Below, piece after piece: positions 17,867 to 27,696 of a stretch of 64,000 bases of DNA. Numbering within the stretch: position 1 is the stretch's first letter; every line of letters begins with the position of its first letter. Origin of the DNA: Streptomyces zaomyceticus (GTDB lineage Bacteria > Actinomycetota > Actinomycetes > Streptomycetales > Streptomycetaceae); assembly GCF_014656215.1 (NCBI RefSeq), contig NZ_BNBZ01000001.1, forward strand, positions 558,001-622,000. The letters run 5' to 3'. The position numbers and the translations under genes are program-made. Under the pieces are notes generated by a model. The model was not told the origin of the DNA, did no database searches, and worked only from the letters and a program-made list of their open reading frames with translations.

Positions 17867-19129
17867 ATGAGTACGGCCACCGCCCAGGCCGCCGCTCCCG
17901 CGAAGCGCGGATCCGGCCTGTTCCAGGGCCTGCAGAAGGTCGGTCGCAGCCTGCAGCTGCCGATCGCCGTTCTGCCGGCCGCGGGTATCTTGCTCCGTCT
18001 CGGCCAGCCCGACGTGTTCGGTGCCGACGGCCTCGGCTGGGACAAGGTCGCCTCTGTCTTCGCCACCGCCGGCGGCGCGGTCTTCGACAATCTGCCCCTG
18101 CTCTTCTGTATCGGTGTCGCCATCGGCTTCGCCAAGAAGGCGGACGGCTCCACCGCCCTGGCCGCGCTCGTCGGCTTCCTGGTCTACAGCAACGTGCTGA
18201 AGGCCTTCCCCGTCGCCGACGCCGTCATCAACACGACCGCCAACAAGGGCGTCGACGTCGCCGCGAAGTTCAACAACCCGGGTGTCCTCGGCGGCATCCT
18301 GATGGGTCTCATCGCGGCCGTCCTGTGGCAGAAGTTCCACCGGACCAAGCTCGTCGACTGGCTCGGCTTCTTCAACGGCCGCCGTCTCGTCCCGATCATC
18401 ATGGCCTTCGTCGGCACCCTCGTCGGTGTCGTGTTCGGTCTGGTCTGGGAGCCCATCGGTGAGGGCATCTCCAACTTCGGCGAGTGGATGACCGGCCTCG
18501 GCGCCGGTGGCGCCGGCCTCTTCGGTCTCATCAACCGCGCGCTGATCCCCGTCGGCATGCACCAGTTCGTCAACACCGTCTCGTGGTTCCAGATCGGTGA
18601 CTTCACCAACGCGGCCGGCGAGGTCGTCCACGGTGACCTCAACCGCTTCTTCGCCGGTGACCCGAGCGCCGGAATCTTCATGTCGGGCTTCTTCCCGATC
18701 ATGATGTTCGGCCTCCCGGCCGCCGCCATCGCCATCGCCCACGCCGCTCGCCCCGAGCGCCGCAAGGCCGTGATGGGCATGATGGTCTCGCTCGCGCTGA
18801 CCTCCTTCGTCACCGGTATCACGGAGCCGATCGAGTTCACCTTCATGTTCATCGCGCCGGTCCTGTACGCGATCCACGCCGTCCTGACCGCCGTGTCCAT
18901 GGCCGTCACCTGGGCCTTCGGTGTCCACGCGGGCTTCACCTTCTCGGCCGGTGGCATCGACTACCTGCTGAACTGGAACCTCGCGACCAAGCCGTGGCTG
19001 ATCATCCCGATCGGTCTCGTCTTCGCGGCGATCTACTACGTGGTCTTCCGCTTCGCGATCACCAAGTTCAACCTTCCGACGCCGGGCCGCGAGTCCGACG
19101 AGGAGATCGAGGACCTCACCAAGGCGTGA
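17867..19129 (+). CDS. nagE2: GlcNAc-specific PTS permease EIIC subunit
   Basis: A 420-residue EIIC membrane transporter, close paralog of nagE1: same opening block SLQLPIAVLPAAGILLRLGQ, WLGFFNGRRLVPIIM, GMHQFVNTVSWFQIG and SFVTGITEPIEFTFMFIAPV. It transports and phosphorylates GlcNAc with EIIB NagF; in S. coelicolor NagE2 is the main GlcNAc permease. ATG 17867 follows CTGGAGGAAGTTG. The 310-bp upstream gap holds the nagE1 terminator and the operator cluster. Codon use is strongly biased to preferred C-ending codons, consistent with high expression. Confidence 0.95.
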   Translation: MSTATAQAAAPAKRGSGLFQGLQKVGRSLQLPIAVLPAAGILLRLGQPDVFGADGLGWDKVASVFATAGGAVFDNLPLLFCIGVAIGFAKKADGSTALAALVGFLVYSNVLKAFPVADAVINTTANKGVDVAAKFNNPGVLGGILMGLIAAVLWQKFHRTKLVDWLGFFNGRRLVPIIMAFVGTLVGVVFGLVWEPIGEGISNFGEWMTGLGAGGAGLFGLINRALIPVGMHQFVNTVSWFQIGDFTNAAGEVVHGDLNRFFAGDPSAGIFMSGFFPIMMFGLPAAAIAIAHAARPERRKAVMGMMVSLALTSFVTGITEPIEFTFMFIAPVLYAIHAVLTAVSMAVTWAFGVHAGFTFSAGGIDYLLNWNLATKPWLIIPIGLVFAAIYYVVFRFAITKFNLPTPGRESDEEIEDLTKA

Positions 19130-19145
19130 GTCCCACCCGCAGCAC

Positions 19146-19183
19146 GGAAGGGCCCCGGAACCGTACGGTTCCGGGGCCCTTCC
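19146..19183. terminator. Bidirectional hairpin terminator
   Basis: Perfect 17-bp stem GGAAGGGCCCCGGAACC (19146-19162) and its complement (19167-19183) with loop GTAC, between nagE2 and the convergent MBL gene. Confidence 0.88.
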
Positions 19184-19215
19184 CGTTGCCGACCACCCCG
19201 TTGCCGGGGACGGCC

Positions 19216-19968
19216 TCAGACCTCGTAGACCGCGCCCGGCCGCGCCAGCTCCGACGGGCCCTTGTACACCTGGCGCGCGTCCGCCAGGTTCTGTTCGCCG
19301 TCGGTCCACGGCGGGATGTGGGTGAGGACGAGCCGGCCCACCGAGGAGCGGGTCGCCTCCGCCCCCGCCTCCCGGCCGTTGAGATGGAGGGCCGGGATGT
19401 CCTCCTTGCCGTGGGTGAAGGAGGCCTCGCAGAGGAAGAGGTCGCTGCCCTCGGCGAGCTTGTGCAGCGACTCGCAGACCCCGGTGTCCCCGGAGTAGGT
19501 GAGCGCGCGGCCGCCGTGCTCGACGCGGATGCCGTACGCCTCGACCGGATGGCACACCTTCTCCGTACGGACGGAGAACGGGCCGATCTCGAACGCCTCC
19601 GACTTCAGGGTGTGGAAGTCGAAGACCTCGCTCATCGCCGTGGGGGACGGGGTGTCCGCGTACGCCGTGGTCAGCCGCTGCTCGGCACCCTCCGGGGCGT
19701 AGACCGGGATCGCGTCGCAGCGCCCGCCCTCGTGCCGGTAGTAGCGGGCGACGAAGTACCCGCACATGTCGATGCAGTGGTCCGCGTGGAGATGGCTGAG
19801 GAAGATCGCGTCGAGGTCGTACAGACCGATGTGTCGCTGCAGCTCGCCCAGGGCGCCGTTGCCCATGTCGAGGAGCAGCCGGAAGCCGTCGGCCTCGACG
19901 AGGTAGCTCGAACAGGCCGAATCCGCGGACGGGAACGACCCGGAGCAGCCGACGACGGTGAGCTTCAT
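19216..19968 (-). CDS. MBL-fold metallo-hydrolase (RNase Z / cyclic phosphodiesterase-like)
   Basis: A 250-residue metallo-beta-lactamase-fold enzyme. The opening LTVVGCSGSFPSADSACSSY and the metal motif SHLHADHCIDM (His59, His61, Asp63, His64) are typical of the RNase Z-like branch. Further ligands are YSGDTGVCESL and the final LTHIPPW. The lid that binds tRNA in true RNase Z (flexible arm) is absent, so a small-molecule phosphodiesterase or other hydrolase role is as likely. ATG 19968 is the natural start. Followed by a shared terminator with nagE2. Confidence 0.85.
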   Translation of the reverse strand: MKLTVVGCSGSFPSADSACSSYLVEADGFRLLLDMGNGALGELQRHIGLYDLDAIFLSHLHADHCIDMCGYFVARYYRHEGGRCDAIPVYAPEGAEQRLTTAYADTPSPTAMSEVFDFHTLKSEAFEIGPFSVRTEKVCHPVEAYGIRVEHGGRALTYSGDTGVCESLHKLAEGSDLFLCEASFTHGKEDIPALHLNGREAGAEATRSSVGRLVLTHIPPWTDGEQNLADARQVYKGPSELARPGAVYEV

Positions 19969-20171
19969 GGAGCGGGAACCTCCGTGGACGGATACGGAAA
20001 GCGCGCTGAGGAAGGGGGAGGCTGTGCGGTCTGTCGAGCGTAAGGCGCACGGGGGCCTGTCGCTCCTTTGCGGTGGCCCGTTGTGGGCGAACTCACGGGC
20101 TCTGTCACCGGTTCGGATGGATGGCGGGCCGTTGCGGCGGAGTGGGAGGCGCGCCGGTACCGTCTTGAGGT

Positions 20172-20645
20172 ATGGACACGTCGTGGTGGCCCGCGCTGGT
20201 CGCGGTCGTGGTGATCGGGCTGGTCGTGGCGCTCGCCGACGGATGGAGGCGGTCGTCGCGCCGCCCGTCGGGACGGACCCGGCCGCCGACCCGGCCGCCC
20301 GGTCGGCCCACCGGGCCGCGGAAGGCTCCGTCGCGTCTGCCGCACGCGGCCGAGATCTGGTGGGCGGACGTGCCCTTCGAGGACGGGCCGGGTTCGAAGG
20401 ACCGGCCCTGTCTGGTGCTGTCCGTACGGGGGGACAACGCGCTCGTCGCCAAGATCACCAGCAAGTACCACGACGAGCGGCCGGGCGTGATCGCGCTGCC
20501 GCCGGGTGCGGTGGGTGACGCGCAGGGGCGGCCCAGCTTCCTGGAGACGGACGAGCTGCGCGAGGTGCCGGTGTCGGACTTCCGGCGGAAAGCGGGGATG
20601 GCGGACCCGGTCCTCTGGGACCGGGTCCGCCATCTGGCGCGCTAG
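20172..20645 (+). CDS. Membrane-anchored MazF/PemK-like protein
   Basis: A 157-residue protein: one N-terminal membrane span (WWPALVAVVVIGLVVALA, residues 5-22), a basic Arg/Pro linker (residues 25-58), then a PemK/MazF-like beta-barrel starting AEIWWADVPFEDGPGSKDRPCLVLS and ending with DPVLWDRVRHLAR. MazF family toxins are ribosome-independent mRNA interferases. Here no antitoxin gene stands beside it, and the membrane anchor is unusual. It may be a domesticated relative rather than a toxin. It is a lone gene between the MBL hydrolase and cysM. Confidence 0.78.
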   Translation: MDTSWWPALVAVVVIGLVVALADGWRRSSRRPSGRTRPPTRPPGRPTGPRKAPSRLPHAAEIWWADVPFEDGPGSKDRPCLVLSVRGDNALVAKITSKYHDERPGVIALPPGAVGDAQGRPSFLETDELREVPVSDFRRKAGMADPVLWDRVRHLAR

Positions 20646-20701
20646 CGGGCCGGTGGAGCGGGTGCCGGGCGGTGCGGGCCGGTGGAGCGGGTGCCGGCGG
20701 T
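20645..20701. repeat. 28-29-bp direct repeat, two copies
   Basis: GCGGGCCGGTGGAGCGGGTG followed by CCGGCGGT occurs twice, at about 20645 and 20674, between the convergent MazF-like and cysM genes. Confidence 0.8.
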
Positions 20702-20729
20702 GCGCCGGGCGGGATCCGCGAGGGGCGGC

Positions 20730-22055
<1,326 letters not shown>

Positions 22056-22172
22056 TCAGAGCGCAGCGCGGATCGGACAGATCGCGCCGGCGAGGCGGCA
22101 CAGGTCGACGTGCAGGCGCGCAACGAGCAGAGGTGTGCCCGGAGTCTCTTCGCTCACGTCGTGGGAAACCAT
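22056..22172 (-). CDS. Cys-containing leader peptide upstream of cysO-cysM
   Basis: A 38-codon ORF (ATG 22172, TGA 22056), too short for most gene finders. Its C-terminal half reads ARLHVDLCRLAGAICPIRAA. As I recall, the LHVDLCR...AIC pattern marks short putative leader peptides placed before sulfur-metabolism genes in streptomycetes. It ends 91 bp before cysO. The two Cys codons late in the ORF suggest that translation senses cysteine supply and affects readthrough or initiation at cysO. An internal GTG (codon 6) could be the real start. Confidence 0.8.
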   Translation of the reverse strand: MVSHDVSEETPGTPLLVARLHVDLCRLAGAICPIRAAL

Positions 22173-22216
22173 GGGCACATCGTATCGATTCCCGGTCCGG
22201 GTTCCGGAATGTGATC

Positions 22217-23002
22217 TCACATGGTGGATGGATCCTGACCGACTGCCGGACGGTGCATGTAGAGGACGGTCGGGCTGCCGGTCCTCGGATGCGGGATGAC
22301 CTCGGTGTCCACACCGTAGACGGCCTCCAGGAGGGCCGGGGTGAGGACCTCGGCCGGAGTGCCGCCGGTGACGACCCGGCCGCGCTCCAGGACGTAGATC
22401 CGGTCGCAGTACGCCCCCGCCAGGTTGAGGTCGTGGAGGGCGAGCAGGTTGGTGGTGCCCAGCGTCCGGACGAGGGCGAGGACGTCGAGCTGGTGCCGGA
22501 TGTCCAGGTGGTTGGTGGGCTCGTCGAGGACGAGGAGGGCCGGGTCCTGGACGAGGGCGCGGGCGACGAGGGCCCGCTGGCGTTCACCTCCGGAGAGGGT
22601 GGGGTACGGGCGGTCGGCGAGGTCCGCGAGGCCGACGCGGGCGAGGGCGGCCCCGGCGCGCTCCCGGTCGGCGCCGGTGTCCCCCTCCCAGAACCGTTTG
22701 TGCGGGGAGCGGCCGAGGGCGACGAGTTCACGGACGGTGAGTTCGAACTCGGTGGCGCTGTCCTGGGGGACGGTGGCGACGCGGCGGGCGCGGGCCTTGG
22801 GCCCGAGGGCGTGGAGGTCGTCGCCGTCGAGGAGGGCGTGGCCCGCGGTGGGGACGAGGGTGCCGTAGACGCAGCGCAGGAGGGTGGTCTTGCCGCTGCC
22901 GTTGGGGCCGATGAGTCCGACGGTCTCGCCGGGGCGGACGGTGAGGTCGACGGCACGGAGCCGTTCCCCGTACGAGAGGCCGTGCAGGCGCAGTTCGGTC
23001 AC
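22217..23002 (-). CDS. btuD: Cobalamin ABC transporter ATP-binding protein
   Basis: A 261-residue ATPase of the FecE/BtuD group. It has Walker A LIGPNGSGKTTLL, a Q-loop in TVPQDSATEF, signature LSGGERQRALVARAL, Walker B LLVLDEPTNHLD and the switch His in LLALHDLNLAG. GTG/ATG overlap: its start at 23002 overlaps the permease stop by 4 bp. The family also serves iron siderophores; assignment to vitamin B12 rests on the cobalamin riboswitch at the head of this operon. Confidence 0.9.
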   Translation of the reverse strand: MTELRLHGLSYGERLRAVDLTVRPGETVGLIGPNGSGKTTLLRCVYGTLVPTAGHALLDGDDLHALGPKARARRVATVPQDSATEFELTVRELVALGRSPHKRFWEGDTGADRERAGAALARVGLADLADRPYPTLSGGERQRALVARALVQDPALLVLDEPTNHLDIRHQLDVLALVRTLGTTNLLALHDLNLAGAYCDRIYVLERGRVVTGGTPAEVLTPALLEAVYGVDTEVIPHPRTGSPTVLYMHRPAVGQDPSTM

Positions 23003-24255
23003 AGGGCCGCTCCTTCGGGGCCGGGGCGGCGGCGCATCAGCCAGAGGAAGAACGGGCCGCCGGTGAGTGCGGTGAGGACGCCGACGGGGATGTCCTGGGG
23101 TGCGGCGACGGTCCGGGCCGCGAGGTCGGCGAGGACGAGGGCGAGCGCCCCGCCGAGCGCGGCGACCGGGAGGAGCCTGCGGTGCGGGGCGCCGACGGCG
23201 AGCCGGGCGGCGTGCGGGGCCATCAGTCCGACGAAGCCGACGGCTCCGCTCGCGGAGACCATGACGGCGGTGACGAGGGAGGCGAGGACGAAGACGGCGG
23301 CGCGGAAGCGGGCGGTGTCGAGGCCGAGGACGGTGGCCTCCTCCTCGCCGACGAGGAGGAGGTCGAGCGGGCGGGCGAGGGTGAGGAGGGCGCCGACGCC
23401 GACGGCGAGGACGACGGCGGGCAGGGCCAGGGTGTCCCAGCGGGCGCTGCCGAGGCCGCCGAGGGACCAGTACATGGCCTCCTGGAACTGTTCGGGACGT
23501 CCGGCGACGACCAGGAGCAGGGTGGCGAGGGCGGAGAGGATGTAGGAGACGGCGACTCCGGCGAGGACGAGCCGGGTGCTGGTCAGCGTGCCGCCCGTGC
23601 GGGCGAGCCCGTAGACGAGGACGAGGGAGAGCAGGGCGCCCACGAAGGCGCCGGCGGGCAGGGCGAGGGTGGTGGTCACGCCTCCGACGAGGCCGACTCC
23701 CCCGCCGAGGACCAGGACGAGGACGGCTCCGGCGGAGGCGCCGGAGGAGATCCCGAGGAGGAAGGGGTCGGCGAGCCGGTTGCGGACGAGGGCCTGGAGG
23801 ACGGCGCCGACGACGGCGAGTCCGGCGCCGACGACCGCCCCGAGCAGGACCCGGGGCAGCCGTACGTCGAGGACGATGGTCCGGAACGGGGAGGGGCCGG
23901 AGCGCCCGGTGAGGGCGTCGAGCACCTGGCCGGGCGGGATGCGGACGGAGCCGAGGGCCAGGGAGGCGGTCGCGGCGGCGGCCAGGGCGAGGAGAAGCCC
24001 GGTGACGACGACCGTGTACCGCAGGGGCCCGCCACCGGTCCGCGGTGGTGGGCCGGCCTTCCGGACGGGTGCCCCCGGGCTCCCCGCACCGGGCCGACCG
24101 GGCCGTTCGGGCCCTGCGGGCCGGCCTGCACCGGCCGCACCGGCCGCACCGGTGGCCGGTGTGTCCTGGCGGGGCGGGGCCTGCGGGTCTTCCGGGGCGC
24201 CCGGCGCGCCGGTGGGCTCCCCCGCCGGGCCCGCGGTGCGGGCCGTCGGGCTCAT
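22999..24255 (-). CDS. btuC: Cobalamin ABC transporter permease, FecCD/BtuC family
   Basis: A 418-residue permease. About 80 N-terminal residues are Pro/Gly/Ala-rich and probably cytoplasmic; then come roughly ten helices with family motifs LGSVRIPPGQVLDALTG, VRLPRVLLGAVVGAGLAVVG, FLLGISSGASAGAVLVLVLG and GLMAPHAARLAVG with the C-terminal PQDIPVGVLTALTGGPFFL. The start overlaps the binding-protein stop by 4 bp. The long N-terminal extension is unusual for BtuC; a later start just before the first helix is possible. Confidence 0.88.
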   Translation of the reverse strand: MSPTARTAGPAGEPTGAPGAPEDPQAPPRQDTPATGAAGAAGAGRPAGPERPGRPGAGSPGAPVRKAGPPPRTGGGPLRYTVVVTGLLLALAAAATASLALGSVRIPPGQVLDALTGRSGPSPFRTIVLDVRLPRVLLGAVVGAGLAVVGAVLQALVRNRLADPFLLGISSGASAGAVLVLVLGGGVGLVGGVTTTLALPAGAFVGALLSLVLVYGLARTGGTLTSTRLVLAGVAVSYILSALATLLLVVAGRPEQFQEAMYWSLGGLGSARWDTLALPAVVLAVGVGALLTLARPLDLLLVGEEEATVLGLDTARFRAAVFVLASLVTAVMVSASGAVGFVGLMAPHAARLAVGAPHRRLLPVAALGGALALVLADLAARTVAAPQDIPVGVLTALTGGPFFLWLMRRRPGPEGAAL

Positions 24256-25220
24256 CGGGCCGGGTGGAGCTGGGCGGCCAGCTTGTCGACGGCGGCCGGG
24301 ACGCGGACGCCGAGGACGGTGTCGGAGAGCGGCATGACGGCGAACCGGCGGTTCTTGATCGCGGGGACGTCCTTCAGCGCCGGGTCGTCGAGGAGCCGCT
24401 TCTTCTTCTGTTCGACGGTGGTGGAGCCGTAGTCGTAGATGACGACGACCTCGGGCTTGCGGGCGACGACCTGTTCCCAGGTGGCGTCGCCGAAGGGCTT
24501 GTCGAGGTCGGCGAAGACGTTGACGCCGCCGGCCCGGGTGATGAGCTCGTTGCCGATGCCCTTGCCGCCTGCGGTGAAGGCGGTCTTGTCGCCGCTGTCG
24601 TAGACGAAGACGGAGACCGGCTCGACGTCCTTGAGGCGCTTCCCGGTGGCGGCGACGGTGGCCCGCGCCTCCTTGATCCAGGTCTCGGCCCGGTCGGGGA
24701 CGCCGAAGGTCCGTCCGGTCTCGCGGACTTCGCGGTAGAGGTCGTCGACGGAGGGCGAACCGGTCGGGCAGTACTCGGTGTTGAGGCGGGTGTCGATGCC
24801 CGCGCGCTTCAGGTCGTCGCGGCCGCGGCCGTCCTTGGCCGCGAAGGCGGAGGAGTAACCGCCGTACACGAAGTCGGGGTTCGCGGCGAGCAGGGCCTCC
24901 TTGGAGGGGTACTCCTTCGCGAGCACGGGGACGCTGTCGTACGCCTTCTTGTACGCGGGGAGGACGGCGTCGTCGAGGTAGGCCGTGCCGACGAGCGATT
25001 TCTCCAGGCCGAGGGCGAGCATGACCTCGGTGACGTGCTGGTTCATGGTGACCGCGCGCTGCGGCGGGGCCTGGTACGTCGTCTTCACACCGCAGTTGGT
25101 GACGGTGTAGGGGAACCCCGGTGCGGCCTTCGCGGCGGGCGCCGAGGGGGTGGCCGAGCAGGCGGCGAGCAGCGGGAGCAGGACGGCGGCGGGCAGCAGG
25201 GCGCGACGGGACCCGGTCAT
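24252..25220 (-). CDS. btuF: Cobalamin-binding lipoprotein, BtuF/FecB-like
   Basis: A 322-residue substrate-binding protein with signal peptide and lipobox LLAAC (SRRALLPAAVLLPLLAAC), two lobes and a long bridging helix. Landmarks are QRAVTMNQHVTEVMLALGL, EALLAANPDFVYGGYSS and WEQVVARKPEVVVIYDYG. ATG 25220 follows CCCCGGAGGAGGCAC, the ribosome site that the riboswitch would control; the frame upstream to 25316 is the riboswitch itself. It delivers the corrinoid to BtuCD at the membrane outer face. Start of the operon. Confidence 0.88.
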   Translation of the reverse strand: MTGSRRALLPAAVLLPLLAACSATPSAPAAKAAPGFPYTVTNCGVKTTYQAPPQRAVTMNQHVTEVMLALGLEKSLVGTAYLDDAVLPAYKKAYDSVPVLAKEYPSKEALLAANPDFVYGGYSSAFAAKDGRGRDDLKRAGIDTRLNTEYCPTGSPSVDDLYREVRETGRTFGVPDRAETWIKEARATVAATGKRLKDVEPVSVFVYDSGDKTAFTAGGKGIGNELITRAGGVNVFADLDKPFGDATWEQVVARKPEVVVIYDYGSTTVEQKKKRLLDDPALKDVPAIKNRRFAVMPLSDTVLGVRVPAAVDKLAAQLHPAR

Positions 25221-25264
25221 GACGGAGTGCCTCCTCCGGGGATTTCCACGTCCCCGATCGGTGG

Positions 25265-25375
25265 TGGGAGGCGGCAGGTCAGTTCCTGGCTCCCGGCGCC
25301 CGAGGGCGCCGGTCACAGTGGCGGGACCGTGCCGGATTCACACCGGCTTCCTGGGTCCTGCCGCCCGTTGGTCCC
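25265..25375 (-). promoter_or_regulatory. Cobalamin riboswitch
   Basis: On the minus strand before btuF the leader contains AGCCGGUGUGAAUCCGGCAC, then the B12-box-type GUCCCGCCACUGUGACCGG, then GGGAGCCAGGAACUGACC. A closing stem is formed by GGCGGCAGG (25359-25371 area) with CCTGCCGCC (about 25270-25280). These are the invariant blocks of adenosylcobalamin riboswitches. The expected effect is to shut off the uptake operon when B12 is abundant, here probably by hiding the GGAGGAGG ribosome site. Confidence 0.95.
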
Positions 25376-25385
25376 GGTCAGTCTC

Positions 25386-25814
25386 TCAGGCGTCGTACGC
25401 CTCGACGACCTTGACGTCCTCTTCGGTGACGACGCCCTCGACGATGCCGAAGGAGCGGAACTGGAAGGGGCCCGCGCCGTCGCTGTCGGCGGTGGAGACG
25501 AGGACGTAGTGGGCCTGGGGCTCGTTCGCGTACGAGATGTCCGTGCGGGACGGGTAGGCCTCGGTCGCGGTGTGCGAGTGGTAGACGATGACGGGCTCCT
25601 CGTCCCGGTCGTCCATCTCTCGGTAGAGCTTGAGCAGGTCCGCGGAGTCGAACTCGTAGAAGGTGGGCGAACGGGCGGCGTTCAGCATCGGGATGAACCG
25701 CTCGGGGCGCCCGGTGCCGACCGGGCCCGCGACCACGCCGCAGGCCTCGTCGGGGTGGTCCGCGCGGGAGTGTTCCACGATCTGGTCGTACAGGGCCCGG
25801 GTGATGGTCAGCAT
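25386..25814 (-). CDS. mec: Mec-type JAMM metalloprotease (M67), CysO-cysteine hydrolase
   Basis: A 142-residue zinc peptidase. The full JAMM motif is present: Glu23 in DEACGVVAG, then His79-x-His81, Ser89 and Asp92 in HSHTATEAYPSRTD. In mycobacteria Mec releases cysteine from CysO-cysteine, the last step of the CysM route. Here it may also remove the Met-Val tail of CysO. ATG 25814 is the family start; the frame to 25874 is not conserved-looking. It lies 3.4 kb from cysO, with the B12 uptake operon in between, and shares its direction. Confidence 0.9.
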   Translation of the reverse strand: MLTITRALYDQIVEHSRADHPDEACGVVAGPVGTGRPERFIPMLNAARSPTFYEFDSADLLKLYREMDDRDEEPVIVYHSHTATEAYPSRTDISYANEPQAHYVLVSTADSDGAGPFQFRSFGIVEGVVTEEDVKVVEAYDA

Positions 25815-25935
25815 GCCGACAGGATAAGCGGACGGGCCGCCCCGTACCGAGGAGTGGTACGGGACGGCCCGCATGCCGAGACGATCGTTCGGGGCCGTTG
25901 GGGGGACGACCGCGCGACCGCTCTGGGGGGACCGG

Positions 25936-27363
25936 TCAGGACCGCTTGGCGAAGGCGGCGCCCTCGGGGTTGCGGGCCTTCAGGACCAGGTAGGAGACGC
26001 CGAGGACGAGACCCCAGACCGGGGCGGCGTACAGGGAGACGCGGGCGCCCTCGTCGATGCCCATCATCACGATGACCATGCCGATGAAGAGGAGCGCGAA
26101 CCAGCTGGTGTACGGGGCTCCCGGGGCCTTGAAGGTGGACTCGGGGAGCTCGCCGCGGTTCGCCTTGGCCCGGTAGCGGATCTGGCAGACCAGGATCATG
26201 ATCCAGGCCCACATGCCGGAGATGGTGGCGAAGGAGACGACGTACTCGAAGGCCTTGCCGGGGGCGACGTAGTTGATCCAGACGCCGACGAGCATCAGCG
26301 AGGCCGAGAAGGTCAGGCCGAGCAGCGGGGTGCCGTTCTTGGTGAGCTTGGTGAAGACCTTCGGGCCCTGGCCGTTGAGCGCGAGGTCGCGCAGCATGCG
26401 GCCGGTGGAGTACATGCCCGAGTTGCAGGAGGACAGGGCCGCGGTCAGCACCACGAAGTTGACGATGGCGGCGCCGACGCCGAGGCCCATCTTCTGGAAG
26501 GCGGCGACGAACGGGGAGACGCCCGGCTGGAACTCGGTCCACGGGACGACCGACAGGATCATGATCAGCGCGCCGACGTAGAAGACGGCGATGCGCCACG
26601 GCACGGTGTTGATGGCCTTGGGCAGGACCGTCTTCGGGTCCTTGGACTCGCCGGCGGTGACGCCGACCAGCTCGACGGCGAGGAAGGCGAACATGACGAT
26701 CTGCAGGGTCATCAGCGTGTTGCCGATGCCGGTGGGGAAGAAGCCGCCCTGGTCCCACAGGTGGGTCACGGAGGCGGTGTCGCCGGCGTCGGAGAAGCCG
26801 ATGGTGAGGATGCCGGCGCAGATCAGGATCATGCCGATGATCGCGGTGACCTTGACCATGGAGAACCAGAACTCCAGCTCACCGAAGAGCTTCACGGAGA
26901 TCAGGTTCGCGCCGTAGAGGATGACCGTGAAGACCAGCGCGGAGATCCACTGCGGGATGTCCCACCAGTACGTCATATAGGTGGCCGCGGCGGTGACCTC
27001 GGTGATGCCGGTGACGACCCAGAAGAGCCAGTACGTCCAGCCGGTCACGAAGCCCCAGAACGGGCCGACGAACTCGCGTGCGTACTCCGCGAAGGAGCCG
27101 GACACGGGCCGGTACATGAGGAGCTCGCCGAGGGCGCGCATGATGAAGAAGATGACCAGGCCCGCGATGGCGTACGCGAGGATCAGGCTGGGGCCCGCCT
27201 TGGCGATGGCCTTGCCCGCGCCGAGGAAGAGGCCGGTGCCGATGGCGCCGCCGATCGCGATCATCTGGATCTGCCGGGCGCCGAGGCCACGCTGGTAGCC
27301 CTCGCCGCCGTCCACGGCCCCGTCGGTGCCGTCGTGCTGCTTGTCGACCTGCACAGAGGTCAT
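25936..27363 (-). CDS. Amino acid permease, APC family (AnsP/CycA/GabP type)
   Basis: A 475-residue, 12-helix APC-superfamily proton symporter. The N-terminus has QMIAIGGAIGTGLFLGAGKAI and AYAIAGLVIFFIMRALGEL, the substrate-binding unwound helix 1 motif and helix 2 of the amino-acid transporter subfamily. VELVGVTAGESKDPKTVLPKAI and SSCNSGMYSTGRMLRDLA are also typical. The exact amino acid cannot be read from sequence; asparagine, GABA and D-alanine/glycine permeases all fit. ATG 27363 follows GGAGAAAGGCGCACCACC. Monocistronic, with a 333-bp upstream gap. Confidence 0.9.
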   Translation of the reverse strand: MTSVQVDKQHDGTDGAVDGGEGYQRGLGARQIQMIAIGGAIGTGLFLGAGKAIAKAGPSLILAYAIAGLVIFFIMRALGELLMYRPVSGSFAEYAREFVGPFWGFVTGWTYWLFWVVTGITEVTAAATYMTYWWDIPQWISALVFTVILYGANLISVKLFGELEFWFSMVKVTAIIGMILICAGILTIGFSDAGDTASVTHLWDQGGFFPTGIGNTLMTLQIVMFAFLAVELVGVTAGESKDPKTVLPKAINTVPWRIAVFYVGALIMILSVVPWTEFQPGVSPFVAAFQKMGLGVGAAIVNFVVLTAALSSCNSGMYSTGRMLRDLALNGQGPKVFTKLTKNGTPLLGLTFSASLMLVGVWINYVAPGKAFEYVVSFATISGMWAWIMILVCQIRYRAKANRGELPESTFKAPGAPYTSWFALLFIGMVIVMMGIDEGARVSLYAAPVWGLVLGVSYLVLKARNPEGAAFAKRS

Positions 27364-27696
27364 GGTGGTGCGCCTTTCTCCATACCGATCCGCGCGACTG
27401 CGAGTGCGTCTGCCGCGGATCAGTTCCTGATCCCCCCGGATGTGGATGGAGTGCTACCGGCGGTCAGCCGGCCAAAGCGCCCTCGGGAACAGGGGTGGCG
27501 TCCCCGAGCGGTCGTGAAGATTTATCACGCTGCGGGGCTCGATCGAGGGAGTTCCGTGTGGCGCAGGCCACAGAAAACGCCGGGAAAAAGGTGCACAAGA
27601 CGGCGAAGCGGACGCTCTGATAACGCATTCGTTATCCGGATTTGAGCGTCCGCTGAGCGAACACCCCGTGACGGGGAGGTGTTCCGGGGAGAGGGG
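27364..27696. other. 333-bp intergenic region with nested dyad
   Basis: No gene seen. It carries the upstream region of the amino acid permease and the 3' side of the DUF2017 gene. At 27609-27652 a nested inverted repeat stands out: outer arms CGGACGCTC / GAGCGTCCG and an inner palindrome GATAACG-catt-CGTTATC. It could be a terminator for the DUF2017-upstream transcript, a regulator binding site, or both. Confidence 0.6.

Noticed and set aside
23182..26075. Long acidic rightward frames over the btu operon
   Set aside because: Glu/Gly/Asp-rich shadows of real minus-strand genes.
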